DNA of 64,000 nt from Lotus japonicus (GCF_012489685.1 NC_080046.1:36915176-36979175), one strand, 5' to 3'. Positions 10,828 through 22,813 are shown, counted from the stretch's first letter. A program made the numbers and translations. The notes: generated by a model not told the origin, from the sequence alone.

Positions 10828-12607
10828 ATACGATCTTTTCCTTAGGTACCCACTTTCTGGATCCTTTCTTGTTAGTTACCCCAGAAGTTCTGACAACTTT
10901 GGGTCTTTCAACAGGATAATGCAAAGGAATTTGAGCATGATATCTTGACATAGAGAATGATCCTTTCTTAATAGGTAAAGCAGTTTTAGAAGGTACAGGT
11001 TCAGGTATAATGGTGCCAGAGGGAACAAAATGTTCATAAAGAGATTTGGGTTTAGGCATAGGAGGCTCATTTCTACTAGGTCTAGAATAGCCAATACCAT
11101 TCATTCTATTTCTGCTAACGTCATAGATCATTGATGCCATTAAACTTCTATCTACGCTTTTAGCTAGGAACCTCTGAAAAGATTTTTCACATTTGATTTC
11201 ATTTTTATCATCAGAAGTACTGGATAGAATAACTTCTTCCAACTTGGAAATTTCATTTTTGAGGACAGAGTTGGAATTAACTAAAGAGAAATTATTTTCT
11301 TTTAACTCAGAAATTGTTTTCACATGTTTAGCAGATATATCAGAAGCATCAAGAAAATCATTTTTCAGCCTTTTATGCTTAGTCATAAGTAAATCATGTT
11401 TGTTCATAATTTCAGCTAAGGCAGATTTTAGTTCAGACAATGAGAAAGATGCGAATACCTCACTTTCATCTCCAGAGTCTGACTCAACCTCTAATGTTGG
11501 ATCTGACTCAGCCTTTGATTCTGCTTCTTTGTCTTTGACAATAGCCATGAGTCCTTCAACGACTTCGCCATCAGAGTCCACTCCTTCTGACTCTGAATCA
11601 TCAAGAGTTACCATATGACTTTTCTTGGCCTTGACATACTTCTTAGGCTTCTTGTCTTTCTTCAGCTTAGTACAATCACTCTTGTAATGTCCTGGCTCCT
11701 TGCATTCAAAGCATGTAACTTCTTTTGATGATGACTTGCGTTGACCAGATGAAGACTCTTGCTTTCCTTTAGCTCTGGATGAACTTTTGTATTTGTTTTG
11801 CCTGTGCTTCCAAAGGTGATTGATTCTCTTTGAAAGAAGTGAGAGCTCATCTTCATCAGAGTCCTCAGACGATTCTTCTGACACTTGTTCAACTTGAAGC
11901 GCCTTGGTCTTCTCAGACTTCACCTTCAAAGCTATGGACTTTTGCTTCCTCTGAGCAACATGATCAGCACGATCTATCTCATGACTTCTCAGGATACCAA
12001 TGAGTTCTTCTAAGCTCATCTTTTTGATGTCTTTAGACAACTTCAAGGAAGTCATCAAAGGCATCCACTTCTCAGGAAGACCTCTGAGAATTCTCTTCAC
12101 ATGGTCAGCATTGGTGTAGCCTTTGTCAAGTATTCTGATTCCAGAAATGATCATCTGAAATCTGGAGAACATAACATCAACTGTTTCATCAGGTTCCATC
12201 ATGAAGGCTTCATACTTTTTGATCAGGGACAATGCCTTTGTCTCCTTGACCTCTTCATTTCCTTCATGAGACATCTTCAAGGAATCGAAGATCGCCTTGG
12301 CAGAATCACAGTCTGTGATCTTCTCATATTCTTCATATGGGATAACACTCAGCAAGATAGTTCTTGCTCTGTGATGATCTTTGTACATTTTCTTTTGAGC
12401 TTCAGTCATCTTGTCTCTTGGGATCTTCACTCCATCTTCATCAATAGGGCGAGTGTAGCCATCAGTAATGTGATCCCAGAGATCAGCATCGAATCCAAGA
12501 AAGAAACTTTCGATTCTATCTTTCCAGTATTCAAACTTTTCTCCATCAAACATAGGTGGTTTAGCACTGCAGTGCTCTCTTTGAGCATCGCTGGTGGTGG
12601 CAGCCAT
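10715..12607 (-). pseudogene. gag: Copia Gag (SIRE type), frameshifted at the 3' end
   Basis: A long 630-codon frame from MAATTSDAQ. Residues ~40-220 are a copia-type Gag domain (ILRGLPEKWMPLMTSL segment). A lysine/serine-rich linker and one zinc knuckle, CFECKEPGHYKSDC, follow at ~298-311, then an acidic, coiled-coil-prone region. The last ~25 codons overlap the protease in the wrong frame, so Gag and Pol, normally continuous in this group, are separated by a frameshift. Only ~57 bp of leader precede the ATG before a D LTR starts. No 5' LTR or primer site is visible, so the 5' end was lost or moved. Confidence 0.88.
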
Positions 12608-12664
12608 TTGAGTTTTTCACACCGGTCCGGATCTTTGAACATTGTTAAGTGTGGTCATCAGAAC

Positions 12665-12927
12665 TGATGACCCTAGTTTAGTAGTGTTTTTAGGGACATT
12701 TTGTAGTTTGTTTTGAGTCTTTTTATTGAGTCTCATGTAGTGTTTCATGCATTATCATGCATTTTTATCTTTCTTTGAGTTTTTACTTTGTTTTGGTAAT
12801 TTTATAGTTTTATAGGGACCTTTCTTGCATTTTAAGTAAGTTTATGACTTGCATATCTTTTCTACTTGAATTGAGGGTCTTTTAAGCTAATAAACTCTTG
12901 GAAATCCTAGATATTTTCCTTGCTTTG
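12665..12927 (+). repeat. 5' portion of a D-type LTR
   Basis: It starts TGATGACCC like the solo D LTR at 23740 and shares the TGTAGTGTTTCATGCATT stretch. It is cut by a minus-strand long LTR at 12928. AGAAC at 12660-12664 precedes it and is also found at 20676-20680, where the copia integrase resumes. Confidence 0.82.
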
Positions 12928-14512
12928 TGTAACACCCCGATTTCGGTGGCGTCACTTTAGTAACCAAAAAGAAAACAAAATGGAAAAACGTGAATATTTT
13001 TTTTTCGATATTTGTTTTAAGTAAATAAAAGACTTGTCGAATTAAAGACGTATCGACGAATAATAAACATGACTAATATACAGATATATATACAACCCCC
13101 ACAGTAAGTAGCATGCTACGTCACGAGTAATCCTCCAGTGACGGAAAGTAGTGCCTGTCGGCAAATATGTACAGAACAAAATATAAGGTCAGTATTCTGA
13201 ATACAGTCCTCCAACGAAAGTAGGTCAGCCCAAAAACAGCCCGAAGACCTCCTAGTCCGACCAACTCCCTGTGACTCCCGTAAAGAGAACCACACAAAAA
13301 GCTAAAGGTCGGGGACCTACCCTGCCCCAAAATGAGAGAACTGAAGATCAGAGCCACGACGCTACTCCTACCCTAATCCTGACTAGAGGAGCACAACACA
13401 CCACTCCCAGCTACGCATCACCAAGATCGTCGTCTGAATCTCAATCCAAGACGATCAGGTCTATGACTGCATCGGTCCTCACAGCTGGTCCGGCGGGTAC
13501 TGTACCCGATCCCAAATCAACAGCAGCCGCGACGGTGGGTGAGCTAGAGTCAGATGAAGTCCCTCCTACAGGAAACTCCTCCGAAGGGTCCTCCTCGTCC
13601 TCAGGCGACGGTGGTGGTGGTACTACAACTTCAGGGCCACAGTGCGCGCCCGGTGGTAGGTTGAAGCTGACGGTGTAGCGTCTCAAGACTCCATGCGTCA
13701 AGTTTCCCATTCTGTCGACGCGGTCCTCCATTATTCGACCACCCATGAGCCCGGGGTATCCTGGTCCAACATCTCGAACCTAGTCCCCCCCGAAGGGACG
13801 ACCATCTCGAACCAATCTGCCATCGACATCTGACAAAAAGGGCATACATAGCCCCCCATACACAGGTAGCACGCGCAAGGGTCAACTCAAAGAATTACAT
13901 AATAGTACATCCAATAGGTAAAGTTTAAGCATTAGCTACATAGGCTTAAATATGAATGACAACATTATAAATTGTATATCCTGTCAACGAAAATAAATAA
14001 CATTTGCTGGCAATTAACATATCTCAAACAATGTTAACAAATATCAAATACACTCGACAACTAAATCAGCATGAATGGTGCATGTAATGCAAAGCTAAGG
14101 AACAAGATGCAATCCGGAGGGATGGGCACCAACGAGTCAGCCCTAACACCAGCCACGGTGGGACCATTTCCGCTCGGGCGTCTCTTATACCAAACAAAAT
14201 GTAGTCAGATCAGCAGTGAACCCGTAGGTCTGCCATTTTCGTCTGCTACTAAGAATCAGCGCAGTGTTCTTATGTGGAAATCCGGGTCTTATGACCATTT
14301 TGGAATCCACCGAGGTCCGGCATCCCACCGTGTATTAACCTCAAAATGAGTGCATGAATGCAAAGTGATTAGCCAAACAACGTCTCCGACCTCACTCGTC
14401 ACGCCGTCACGTGTTCTAGCTAACTTATTGTCTCTAAAAAGAATACCCTAAGGTAAATGTCGATTCTGTGACAAAAGACAATTAATTATAAAAAGTATCT
14501 CATGATGATTTC
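12928..14512 (-). repeat. Gypsy long-LTR fragment E (3' end, minus strand)
   Basis: It begins TGTAACACCCCGATTTCGG, the reverse complement of the conserved LTR 3' end. Its sequence is nearest to H (14513-18070) in opposite orientation. The start of this LTR is missing, cut where H begins. It includes an ORF relic (13441-13829) and an ACGT-core motif near 14396-14414. Confidence 0.85.
13441..13829 (-). pseudogene. LTR-encoded ORF relic in fragment E
   Basis: Homologous to the intact LTR ORF at 40344-40820. On the minus strand it starts ATG just after CTTTTTGTCAG (MSMADWFEM), loses ~30 bp after GSWVV, then resumes through HCGPEVVVPPPP and an acidic serine-rich stretch. It ends VIDLIVLD, a TGA, then DSDDD. 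The hydrophobic-plus-acidic end is conserved although the frame is broken. Function unknown. Confidence 0.7.
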
Positions 14513-15218
14513 TGTGAGACCCAAAGTTTTTAAGTTTGGAATAAACCGAATAAAATTCCTTTTCAAGATTAATTTGATGTAACGTGAAGGAAAACCTGAA
14601 CAAGTGTTTATTGAACGGAATAAATTTGTGAAGGAGGAAGTTCAGGAAAAAGCTAAGGAATGTATCAAAGTCGATAGAGGTTATAGCACGATTAGTATTC
14701 GCTTAAACCTAGGTCAAAAACGCTAGAAAATAGCTAATTTAGATTTGAAGACACGATGGAAACTAATTCCAAAAATCTTCAGAGAAATGTTAGAACTTTT
14801 CTTATTCGTCTATAAACAAGCGTTTCGATACGAAACCCTGGAATGTACGAGCGTCAAATTCCAATACTCGGAAGTTTGCCGAAACCGAAACCCTGATAGT
14901 TCAGAAACCCTAAAATCAACGGACGATGAAGACCTTTTCTATTCGGAGCTTCAAACGAAGATTCCACACGCGTACGCCTATTTCTCTCGATGATTCTAAT
15001 CTTTCTTCAGAACGAAGTTTTCTCATCCGACATCAACTGCAAAAAGTAGTTTTTCGGGTAAAACCGATTTAAACCGACTTTTGATCGTTTGATTAAATTC
15101 CAAGAAACCTGTTTTGAGTTCTGGAATTCTGTCGCCAGAACCAATCTTAGAATTCTCCGAGGATTACGCAGGAAAAATCGGAATCGCGAAATTTTCATTT
15201 TTCCAAATTTTCCAAAAC

Positions 15219-15228
15219 CTATAAATAG
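15219..15228 (+). promoter_or_regulatory. LTR TATA box (H)
   Basis: CTATAAATAG lies 700 bp into the LTR, at the same place as in families A and B, with the shared upstream ATTTTCATTTTTCC stretch. Confidence 0.6.
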
Positions 15229-16033
15229 CGAGAAAATGAAAAAATTTTCAAAAACTTGCCATTTTCTTTCCTTGAACCCGCGAGCATAGGAGAAGGAGGG
15301 GGAGAAAGTGATTTTCGCCTATTCTTGCCCGATCGCTGCACCGTTCGTTGCTAATCGAAGACTTCGAGGTATAGATACCATATCTCACTTCTGATCGTCA
15401 ATTCTGTCGTCTTTCTCTATGTCTTTCTGTGCTCAAAGTTTTGAGCTTTTTGTAAAACTGTCCAAATAAGCTGATTTTAATGTCTAAACTTATTCCCTGC
15501 ATTCTTCTGAGCGTGTTTAGCGGATTACATTTTGCCGAATGTCGCCGAAATGCCGCCGGAATTCATTTCTGTTGGAAAAACCCATTTCTGAACAAAGTTT
15601 CGTTCTTTACGCTGAAAATTCACGACTTAGCTTAGCGCTAGTAGGATTAGTCGTCATAAACGTCGTTGGTGATGTCCCCATCCAATTTGTTTTTCGAAAA
15701 TCCAGTTTTGAAATTCTGAGCTGAAAATAATGACCAAAATACCCTTGCGACAGTTTTTGATCCGAAAATTTTTCTGAGCTTAGATTCGTCTTAGTTACGG
15801 CTAATGATAACCTAGGAACCAAGTTTGATCGAAGAAAAATCGGCCCACCTAATTATGAAAAGTGGCCGAGAGCTCCTCATCAAGGGGGGGGGGGGAATTT
15901 CGTTTTTCGAAAACTTGTCTTAACGCGTTAGATTGTCGTACTTCGGAGTTTGTAATATTTTGTGTAACCCTAGTACGTATTGTTTGCTGAGTTTCTGACT
16001 CATTGTGATTGATTTCTGTGAATTTGTCCTAAG

Positions 16034-16111
16034 GTTCGTTTGGGGAACTTTGTGGATTCGAAGAGGAAGTTTGTGAAGGAAAACTTGGAGAACGAGCTGG
16101 AGAACCTACAG
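16034..16111 (+). other. 78-nt exon-like block in H
   Basis: Bounded by TCCTAAG and CTACAG|GTGAGG. Sequence differs at many sites from family A, but the length is again 78 nt and the same frame is open (SFGELCGFEEEV...). Confidence 0.55.
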
Positions 16112-16740
16112 GTGAGGGCTACTCACTGAATACTAGATAATGAATTAGGTGTCGACGATTTCGACTTGATTTACTGTTTATGCACTTGATTTTGTTTGAC
16201 TGGGAAAAACGTTTTCTGAGGCTACGGCTGACAATTGATAATCTTTTATTGCTTGATTGTTGTTGAGGTTGATTCACATGCTACGTGCTACCTGGTTATT
16301 CTAGGATGTGTGATATTTGCACTATATGCTATGTGCTAAATGGTTATTCCTCAATGTGTTGATATATGTGCCGTGACTGTTGGATTGTACTGTTTTGAAT
16401 ATGCAAATACACATATATCTGTTGTTCGTCAGAGTGAGGATAACGGGCAGTTATGCCAGATTTATCGTGAGATTTTGAGAAAGTTTGACGGGACGAACAG
16501 AGATTCAGGCCTTGTTGTTGTTTTGATGGATCGAGACCTTCTCTGGGAATTACTTGGGATTATGGGATCTTTTGAACTTATAAGATTTGAGATAAAACTA
16601 AATGGGAACTATTTTACAAGGAAAATTCATAAGACATTAAACAACCTCTGAATCTTTAAATAATGATCACAATCGCAAATAAGAGCTTAGGACTTGAACA
16701 TTAGTTTTGGAAAAGTGAGAATGTCGCCGAGTCCAAGTTT

Positions 16741-16960
16741 TGGGGAAGCTAGTGAGTTTCCGAGTATGTTGATACTCTTAGCTCGATGAGCAGTTTTGTT
16801 GTTTGACTATCTAAAAGATAAGTCGGGAAAATTGATAAGTTTCCGAGTATGTTGATACTCTTTCGCTCGATGAGCTGATTTGTTGTTGGGCTATCTGAAA
16901 GATAAGCCGGGAAACGGGTAGTTTCCAAGTACATTGGTACTTTTTGTTCGCTGAGTAGTT
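16741..16960 (+). repeat. ~88-bp tandem repeat x2.5 in H
   Basis: Units contain TTTCCGAGTATGTTGATACTC, GCTCGATGAGC and GGCTATCTGAAAGATAAG. The array occupies the slot that holds unrelated arrays in other LTRs. Confidence 0.7.
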
Positions 16961-17680
16961 TTTGACCATCGGATGGAGATGAGTCGGATGATTCGAGAAA
17001 TCATCATGAGTTACTTTTATAATTAATTGTCTTTTGTCGCAGAATCGACATTTACCTTAGGTTATTCTTTTTAGAGACAATAAATTAGCTAGAACACGTG
17101 ACGACGTGACGAGTGAGGTCGGAGACGTTGTTTGGCTAATCACGTTGCATTCATGTACTCATTTTGAGGTTAATACACGGTGGGATGCCGGACCTCGGTG
17201 GATTCTAAAATGGTCATAAGACCCGGATTTCCACATAAGAACACTGCGGTGATTCTTAGTAGCAGACGGAAATGGCAGGCCTGCGGGTTTACTGCTGATC
17301 TGACTACACTTTGTTTGGTATAAGAGACGCCCGAGCAGAAATGGTCCCACCGTGGCTGGTGTTAGGGCTGACTCGTTGGTGCCCATCCCTCCGGAATGCA
17401 TCTTGTTCCTTTGCATTTGCATTTCATGCACCATTCATACTGATTTAGTTGCTGATTGTATTTGTTACCTGTTAACATTGTTTGAGATATGCTAATTGTC
17501 AGCAAATGCTATCTATTCTTATTTGACAGGATATGAAATTTATAATGTTGTCATTCATAACTAAGCCTATGTGGCTACTACTTATACTTTGCCTATTGGA
17601 TGTACTATTATGTAATTCTTTGAGTTGACCCTTGCGCGTGCTACCTGTGTATGGGGGGCTATGTATGCCCTTTTTGTCAG

Positions 17681-18070
17681 ATGTCGATGGCCGAGTGGTT
17701 CGAGATGGTCGTCCCTTCGGGGGGGACCAGGTTTGAGTTGTTGGATACTGACACCCCGGGCTCTTGGGTGGTCGACCCCGCCGGTCACCGAGCCATTTAC
17801 ACGGGGCGAATAATGGAGGACCACGTCGACTGAATGGGAAACCTGACTCATGGAGTCTTGAGACGCCACACGGTTAGCTTCAACCTACCACCGGGCGTGC
17901 ACTGTGGCCCTGGAGTTGTGGTACCGCCACCATCACCTGAGGACGAGGAGGACCCTTTGGAGGAGTTGCCTATAGGAGGGGCTTCATCGGAGTCTAGCTC
18001 ACCCACCGTCGCGGCTGCTGCTGTTTTGGGATCGGGTACAATACCCGTAGGACCCGCTGTGAGGACCGAT
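17681..18070 (+). pseudogene. LTR-encoded ORF in H (one stop, truncated)
   Basis: Starts ATG right after CTTTTTGTCAG (MSMAEWFEMVVPSGG) and aligns codon by codon with 40344 onward. In the first 50 codons 22 are identical, 14 differ only synonymously and 14 change the residue, with no indel. One in-frame TGA (17831-17833) separates HVD from MGNL. The frame then continues through NLPPGVHCGP and an acidic Pro/Ser region until the LTR is cut at 18070, which removes the C-terminus. Function unknown. Confidence 0.7.
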
Positions 18071-18762
18071 AAACAAAGCCAGAGTCAGTGTCGGTCAATA
18101 CAACACGACTCGGAGTTAGTGTCGGTCAATACAACACAACTCCCTCCACAAAAACCCACAAAAAAAGCCCAGAGTCTGTGCCGGTCAATACAGCACGACT
18201 CGAACAACACTCCCAAGAGTACTAGAGTACTCGGTGACTTTCAATCATAACTCTCCAAACCCACAACAAAGTCGACTTTTCCCTGTCTTTCGCAATCATT
18301 TTCTCCTTTAGGTTCCCTATAATTATTCATTTAGTAAAAACGTTTCGAATTGGATTAGTCAGGTTATGAGTTTATTTCTCAAAGTCTAAGTCTCCCAAAG
18401 TCTCTAGTTTTCGAAATTCTAATCATTCTAAGTTTTCCAAAAACCCTCCAAAAGAAGTTTCCCGGGGAAAGTCTAAGTATTCAAACGAATCCCAACAAAT
18501 GGCTAAGTCTCAAACCCCACATTTGAACTTGCCTAGGGTTGTTCATCCAACCCGAAATATCAAAGATCACCAGATCAATGAATCTCCACTCCGAAATTGC
18601 GTCAGAACGCACAATCCAACATCAGATAACATCACAACCTCACAAGTTATGGAAAAGCATCATAACATCAACTCATCATCATAAACAACATCAGATAAAG
18701 CATAAGTCGAATTTATTGATGCCTATCATGCAATCATAGCTAATATAGTAAGTTGCCCTAAC

Positions 18763-18840
18763 CTCGAGCTGATCCAGCTTCGAAATCACAAGCTCCTTCA
18801 CTCAAGTGCTCTGAACCTTCCAAAGTTCCTTCAACTGAAC
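18763..18840 (-). other. 78-nt exon-like block in G
   Basis: Bounded on the minus strand by CTCCGAG and CTCGAG|GTTAGG, exactly 78 nt. The frame is open (SVEGTLEGSEHLSEGACDF...). It shares few residues with family A apart from the acidic character and a central Glu-Gly. Confidence 0.5.
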
Positions 18841-19630
18841 CTCGGAGAAAACAAAGCAGAATCCACACAAAATCGATTAGTTCGATCGCAATACAACACA
18901 TAAACGATAGACAAAGCATTAAAGCTTCAGAATACGACCATCGGGTACGAAAAGACAAGTTTTCGAAAACGAAAAACTCCCCCCCTAAAGGAATAGCCCA
19001 CGGCCCTTAAGGAGGCTCTTTTTCTTCGATAAAATCTGTTTACAAGGTAGTTTTAGGGTAAAACTAAGGCAAAGAAACCGTCAGAACAATTTTCCGACAA
19101 TCGGGTCGAAATACGGCTATCCAGGGGCATTTTGGTCCAAAATAAAGGCTCAAAACCTCAAAGTTATCAGTTCGGAAAACAAATTTGACAGCATTGATCC
19201 TTATGACATCCGTGACAACAAATCCTAAAGGCACGACGTCAGATTACAGCTTTTTGACAATAAAGTTTCGAAATGTGAGACAAAAAGGGTTTTGAATCAG
19301 TTTTTCAGATCCTTGACAACTGGATCACAATCAGCGATTACTGACAGAGGTTTTAGGCTCTTGGGAACTTAGGGAACAAACCCCAACCAAGAAATCAGAG
19401 AAATCAGACAATTTTACAAAAAGCTCAAAACTGTGAGCACAGAAACGACTTCAGAAACGCAACAGAAACAATAATCAGAGGTAGGAATCATGCTAGTTAC
19501 TTCAATACCTAGAAGTAGGGACGAACTGCACGAAGATTGGTCAAGTTTTCGCGAAAATCTCTTCTCCTCTCCTCTCCTTGAAACTCACGGCTCTAATGGG
19601 TGCAAATGGGGGATATTTTTGATTTTTTGA

Positions 19631-19662
19631 CTATTTATAGGCAGGTGAAATCGCGGGAAAAT
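19631..19662 (-). promoter_or_regulatory. LTR core promoter of G: E2F-like site plus TATA
   Basis: On the minus strand TTTTCCCGCGATTT is followed within ~10 bp by CTATAAATAG. TTTCCCGC fits the plant E2F consensus. The same pair occurs in A2 and A3. Confidence 0.45.
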
Positions 19663-20337
19663 GAAAATTTCGCGATTCCGATTTTTGCAGCACGTTCACC
19701 GAGGAATTCTAAGAGAGATTCTGGCGTCAGAATTCCAGAACTCAAAACAAATACCTAAGATTTGGGAAAAACGATATTTAAAATCCCAAAAGCGGTGTAA
19801 GTTAATCTGTCCCGAAAAACTACTTTTTGCTGTGATGCTCAAACGACAAAACTTTGTACTGGAAAAAGATTGGAAATGTCGAAACAAATCCGGCATAACA
19901 GACGGAAACTTCGTTAGAAGTCTCGAATAGAAAAAGTCTTCATCCCTCGCTCGAATCTAGGGTTTCAAAGCAAAGAAATCAGCGTCGGCGAGCTTCCGAA
20001 AAGTGAATACTATCGTGCGTACAGTCCAGAGTTCCGAAATGAAACGCTGGTCGAAGGAAAAATAAAGAGAATCTTTAAATTTTCCAAGGATTCGAAATCT
20101 CACTGAAAACGTTGCTCTAAAGCGAAATTAGCCTATTCTGGACACGCTCGCCATAAGGCAGGTGTACAAACGACTCGCACTAATTCCTACAGCGACTACG
20201 CAACATTCCTCAAGCAATTCCTGAACTTTCTTCTTCATTACTCTTTCTCAAACAACAAACTCCTGTCACGCTTACACTGATTCTACGCGTGAGTCGGAAA
20301 TTAACTTGTTCTGTAAATCCAAGTCTTACAATAGGCA

Positions 20338-20676
20338 TGTGACGCCCTGAGCTGAGAAGGGCGAGGATTGATCGCCTTCTATGTGGAGGGATGTACCACA
20401 CCCGAACAAGAGGTATTTCGAGACTGTGTAGGGATGGACTATACAATTGATGAAGGCATATATGATTTGATTGTACTACCCATAACAACAAGTTGCAACT
20501 TCTTTTCGGGAGCCCAACTCATAAGAACTCCATGGTTAAGTGTGCTAGCCTTGGAGCAATATTATGATGGGTGACCTCCTGGGAAGTTTTCCCGGGAAGC
20601 GCGCGAGTGAGGACAAAGCGCGCTGAAAAGACTCGTGTTGTTACCATGAGGCCAGTCGTCAAGTCAGGATGTTACA
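20338..20676 (+). mobile_element. Cassandra-like TRIM LTR (5S-related)
   Basis: A 339-bp unit from TGTGACGCCC to GGATGTTACA, the TG...CA form of an LTR. It contains a stretch closely resembling plant 5S rRNA. Cassandra elements are short non-autonomous retrotransposons whose LTRs carry such 5S-derived Pol III promoter sequences. No 5-bp target duplication is visible: the left flank is ATAGGCA and the right flank is copia integrase. It is therefore a solo LTR or a remnant at a rearrangement junction. Confidence 0.75.
20505..20595 (+). other. 5S-rRNA-like core within the Cassandra-like LTR
   Basis: AGAACTCC, GTTAAGTGTGCT and GATGGGTGACCTCCTGGGAA match, in order and spacing, the middle and 3' half of plant 5S rRNA, including box A and box C of the internal Pol III promoter. 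The 5' third of 5S and its normal end are not preserved, so this is not a functional 5S gene. Confidence 0.75.
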
Positions 20677-21199
20677 GAACTCTTCAAGAATCTACCAGAG
20701 TGATGTTGCATGCAAGGAAGATTCCCAAGAGATTCTGGGCAGAAGCAATGAGTATTGCGTGCTATGTCCACAACAGAGTAACTATTAGAGAAGGAACCTC
20801 ATCTACTCAGTATGAAATCTGGAAAGGAAGGAAGCCTACTGTGAAACACTTTCACATCTTTGGGAGTAAATGTTATATTCTGGCTGATCGTGAACCTAGA
20901 AGGAAGCTTGATCCCATGAGTGATGAAGGAATCTTTAACGAATACTCAACAAACAGTATGGCTTATAGAGTGTATAACTCTCTACAAAGGTTATGATGGA
21001 ATCTGTCAATGTGATTATAGATGATGTACCAAGCAAAATGTCTGAGGCAAGTGCAAGTGAAGATGATGATGTCCCAGCTGATTTCCCAACAATTGACCTC
21101 GATAATGAGTCTGTAACTAGTGCAGATGAACAAGAAGGGAAAATGTTTCAGTATAATAAAGCCCCATCCATCAGAATTCAAAAGAATCACCCTCCATAA
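20676..21199 (+). pseudogene. Copia integrase C-terminal part (broken)
   Basis: Starts at the RTLQE segment that normally follows the integrase catalytic core and runs through KRFWAEAM, HIFGSKCYIL and REPRRKLDP, all typical of copia integrase. A frameshift near 20985 moves it into a second frame (MMESVNVIIDD...), which stops at 21197-21199. It continues the protein interrupted at 9946 on the other strand with roughly 20 residues missing, judging from the family. Confidence 0.85.
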
Positions 21200-22813
21200 A
21201 ACATTATTGGTGACCCTAAGGAAAGAGTAACTACCAGATCAAAGAGTTTCATTGCTCATGGCTGTTTTATCTCTAAAATAGAACCGAAGAATGTCAAGGA
21301 AGCACTGACTGATGAATACTGGATAAATGCAATGTAGGAAGAGCTTGATCAGTTTAGAAGGAATGAAGTTTGGGATCTCATCTCACGCCCAGAAGGAGTG
21401 AACATCACTGGTACTAAATGGATTTTCAAGAATAAGTCAGATGAGAATGGAGTGGTCACCCGAAACAAAGCGAGATTGGTTGCTCAAGGCTACACTCAAA
21501 TAGAAGGAGTTGATTTTGATGAAACCTTTGCACCAGTGGCTAGATTGGAATCTATAAGGCTTTTACTGGGAGTTGCTTGTCTGTTAAAGTTTAGACTCTA
21601 TCAAATGGATGTAAAGAGTGCTTTTCTGAATGGGTACTTGAGTGAAGAAGTGTATGTTGAACAACCCAAAGGATTCATAGATCCTCATCATCCAGATTAT
21701 GTGTACAAGCTAAAGAAGGCTCTGTATGGATTAAAACAGGCTCCAAGAGCTTGGTATGAAAGACTCACTGAATTTCTTGTCAGCAATGGCTATTGCAAAG
21801 GAGGTATAGACAAGACCCTGTTTGTAAAGAACGACAAAGGCAAGCTCATGATTGCACAGATTTATGTGGATGATATAGTGTTTGGTGGAATGTCGAACAC
21901 GATAGTGGAGCATTTTGTTCAACAAATGAAATCTGAATTTGAAATGAGTTTGGTTGGTGAGTTGAATTATTTCTTGGGTCTTCAAGTCAAGCAAATGGAA
22001 GACTCTCTGTTCATTTCACAAAGCAAGTATGCTAGGGGTATTGTCAAGAAGTTTGGACTAGAAAAGGCTGGTCACAAAAGAACTCCTGCTGCTACACATA
22101 TCAAGTTATCTAAGGATGAACAAGGAGAAGATGTTGATCCAAGCTTATATAGGAGTATGATTGGTAGCCTTCTGTATCTTACTGCTAGCAGGCCAGACAT
22201 CACCTTTGCTGTAGGTGCTTGTGCTAGATATCAAGCTGCTCCAAAGATCAGTCATCTCTTGCAAGTGAAGAGAATAATCAAATACGTTAATGGTACATGT
22301 GATTATGGTATTCTCTATACACATGACACGAATTCTACACTTGTTGGTTATTGTGATGTAGATTGGGCAGGAAGTGCTAATGATAGGAAAAGCACATCTG
22401 GAGGTTGTTTTCACTTGGGGAATAACTTGATTTCTTGGTTCAGCAAGAAACAAAATTGTGTCTCTTTGTCAACTGCTGAAGCTGAATACATTGCTGCTGG
22501 GAGCAGTTGCACACAACTCATGTGGATGAAATAGATGCTGAAGGAGTATGAAGTCGAGCAGGATGTCATGACATTGTATTGTGACAATCTTAGTGCTATC
22601 AATATTTCCAAAAATCCTATTCAACATAGCACGACCAAGCACATTGATATCAGACATCACTTCATTAGAGACTTGGTTGAAGATAAAATTGTCACTTTAG
22701 AGCATGTGCCTACTGAGAAGCAATTGGCGGACATATTTACCAAACCACTTGATGCTATCACTTTTGAGAAATTAAGAGGAAATCTTGGGATTTGCCTCTT
22801 TGCAGAAGCATAG
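21200..22813 (+). pseudogene. Copia reverse transcriptase and RNase H (stops present)
   Basis: Reverse transcriptase with [18 protein letters not shown] and the catalytic YVDD intact, then RNase H with [16 protein letters not shown] and CDNLSAI, ending in the usual ADIFTKPL segment. Together they would copy the RNA into DNA. In-frame stops lie at ~21335 (in AM*EEL) and at 22532-22534, between WMK and MLKEY. The longest open stretch is 21398-22534. The catalytic residues are intact, so the damage is recent compared with the LINE. Confidence 0.9.

Larger units (their letters stand above)
14513..18070 (+). repeat. Gypsy long LTR H (plus strand, 3'-truncated)
   Basis: It starts TGTGAGACCCAAAG and follows the order seen in other LTRs: TATA (15219-15228), donor-like GAG|GTATAG at 15369, 78-nt block, tandem repeat, ACGT-core dyad (17094-17110), ORF. 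It stops at GAGGACCGAT (18070) without a TTACA end and runs directly into an inverted LTR, so the junction is a rearrangement and not a normal insertion. Confidence 0.85.
18071..20330 (-). repeat. Gypsy long LTR fragment G (5' part, minus strand)
   Basis: Read on the minus strand it starts TGTAAGACTTGG at 20330 and carries TATA, donor-like site and 78-nt block in the usual order, with family B-like sequence around 18480-18620. Its 3' end is missing at the junction with H. A ~32-bp repeat built on GTCGGTCAATACAACACGACTC fills 18085-18205. Confidence 0.8.

Noticed and set aside
11193..11618. 141-codon plus-strand ORF
   Set aside because: Antisense shadow of the copia gag on the minus strand; no independent motif.
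12101..12667. 188-codon plus-strand ORF
   Set aside because: Antisense of the same copia gag and its leader; composition follows the opposite strand.
16340..16651. 103-codon ORF in LTR H
   Set aside because: The homologous segment in A and C has stops or another frame, so there is no sign of coding constraint.
20505..20645. Functional 5S rRNA gene
   Set aside because: The 5' third and the terminator are not preserved and an extra GC-rich stretch interrupts the 3' end; it lies within a TG...CA LTR.
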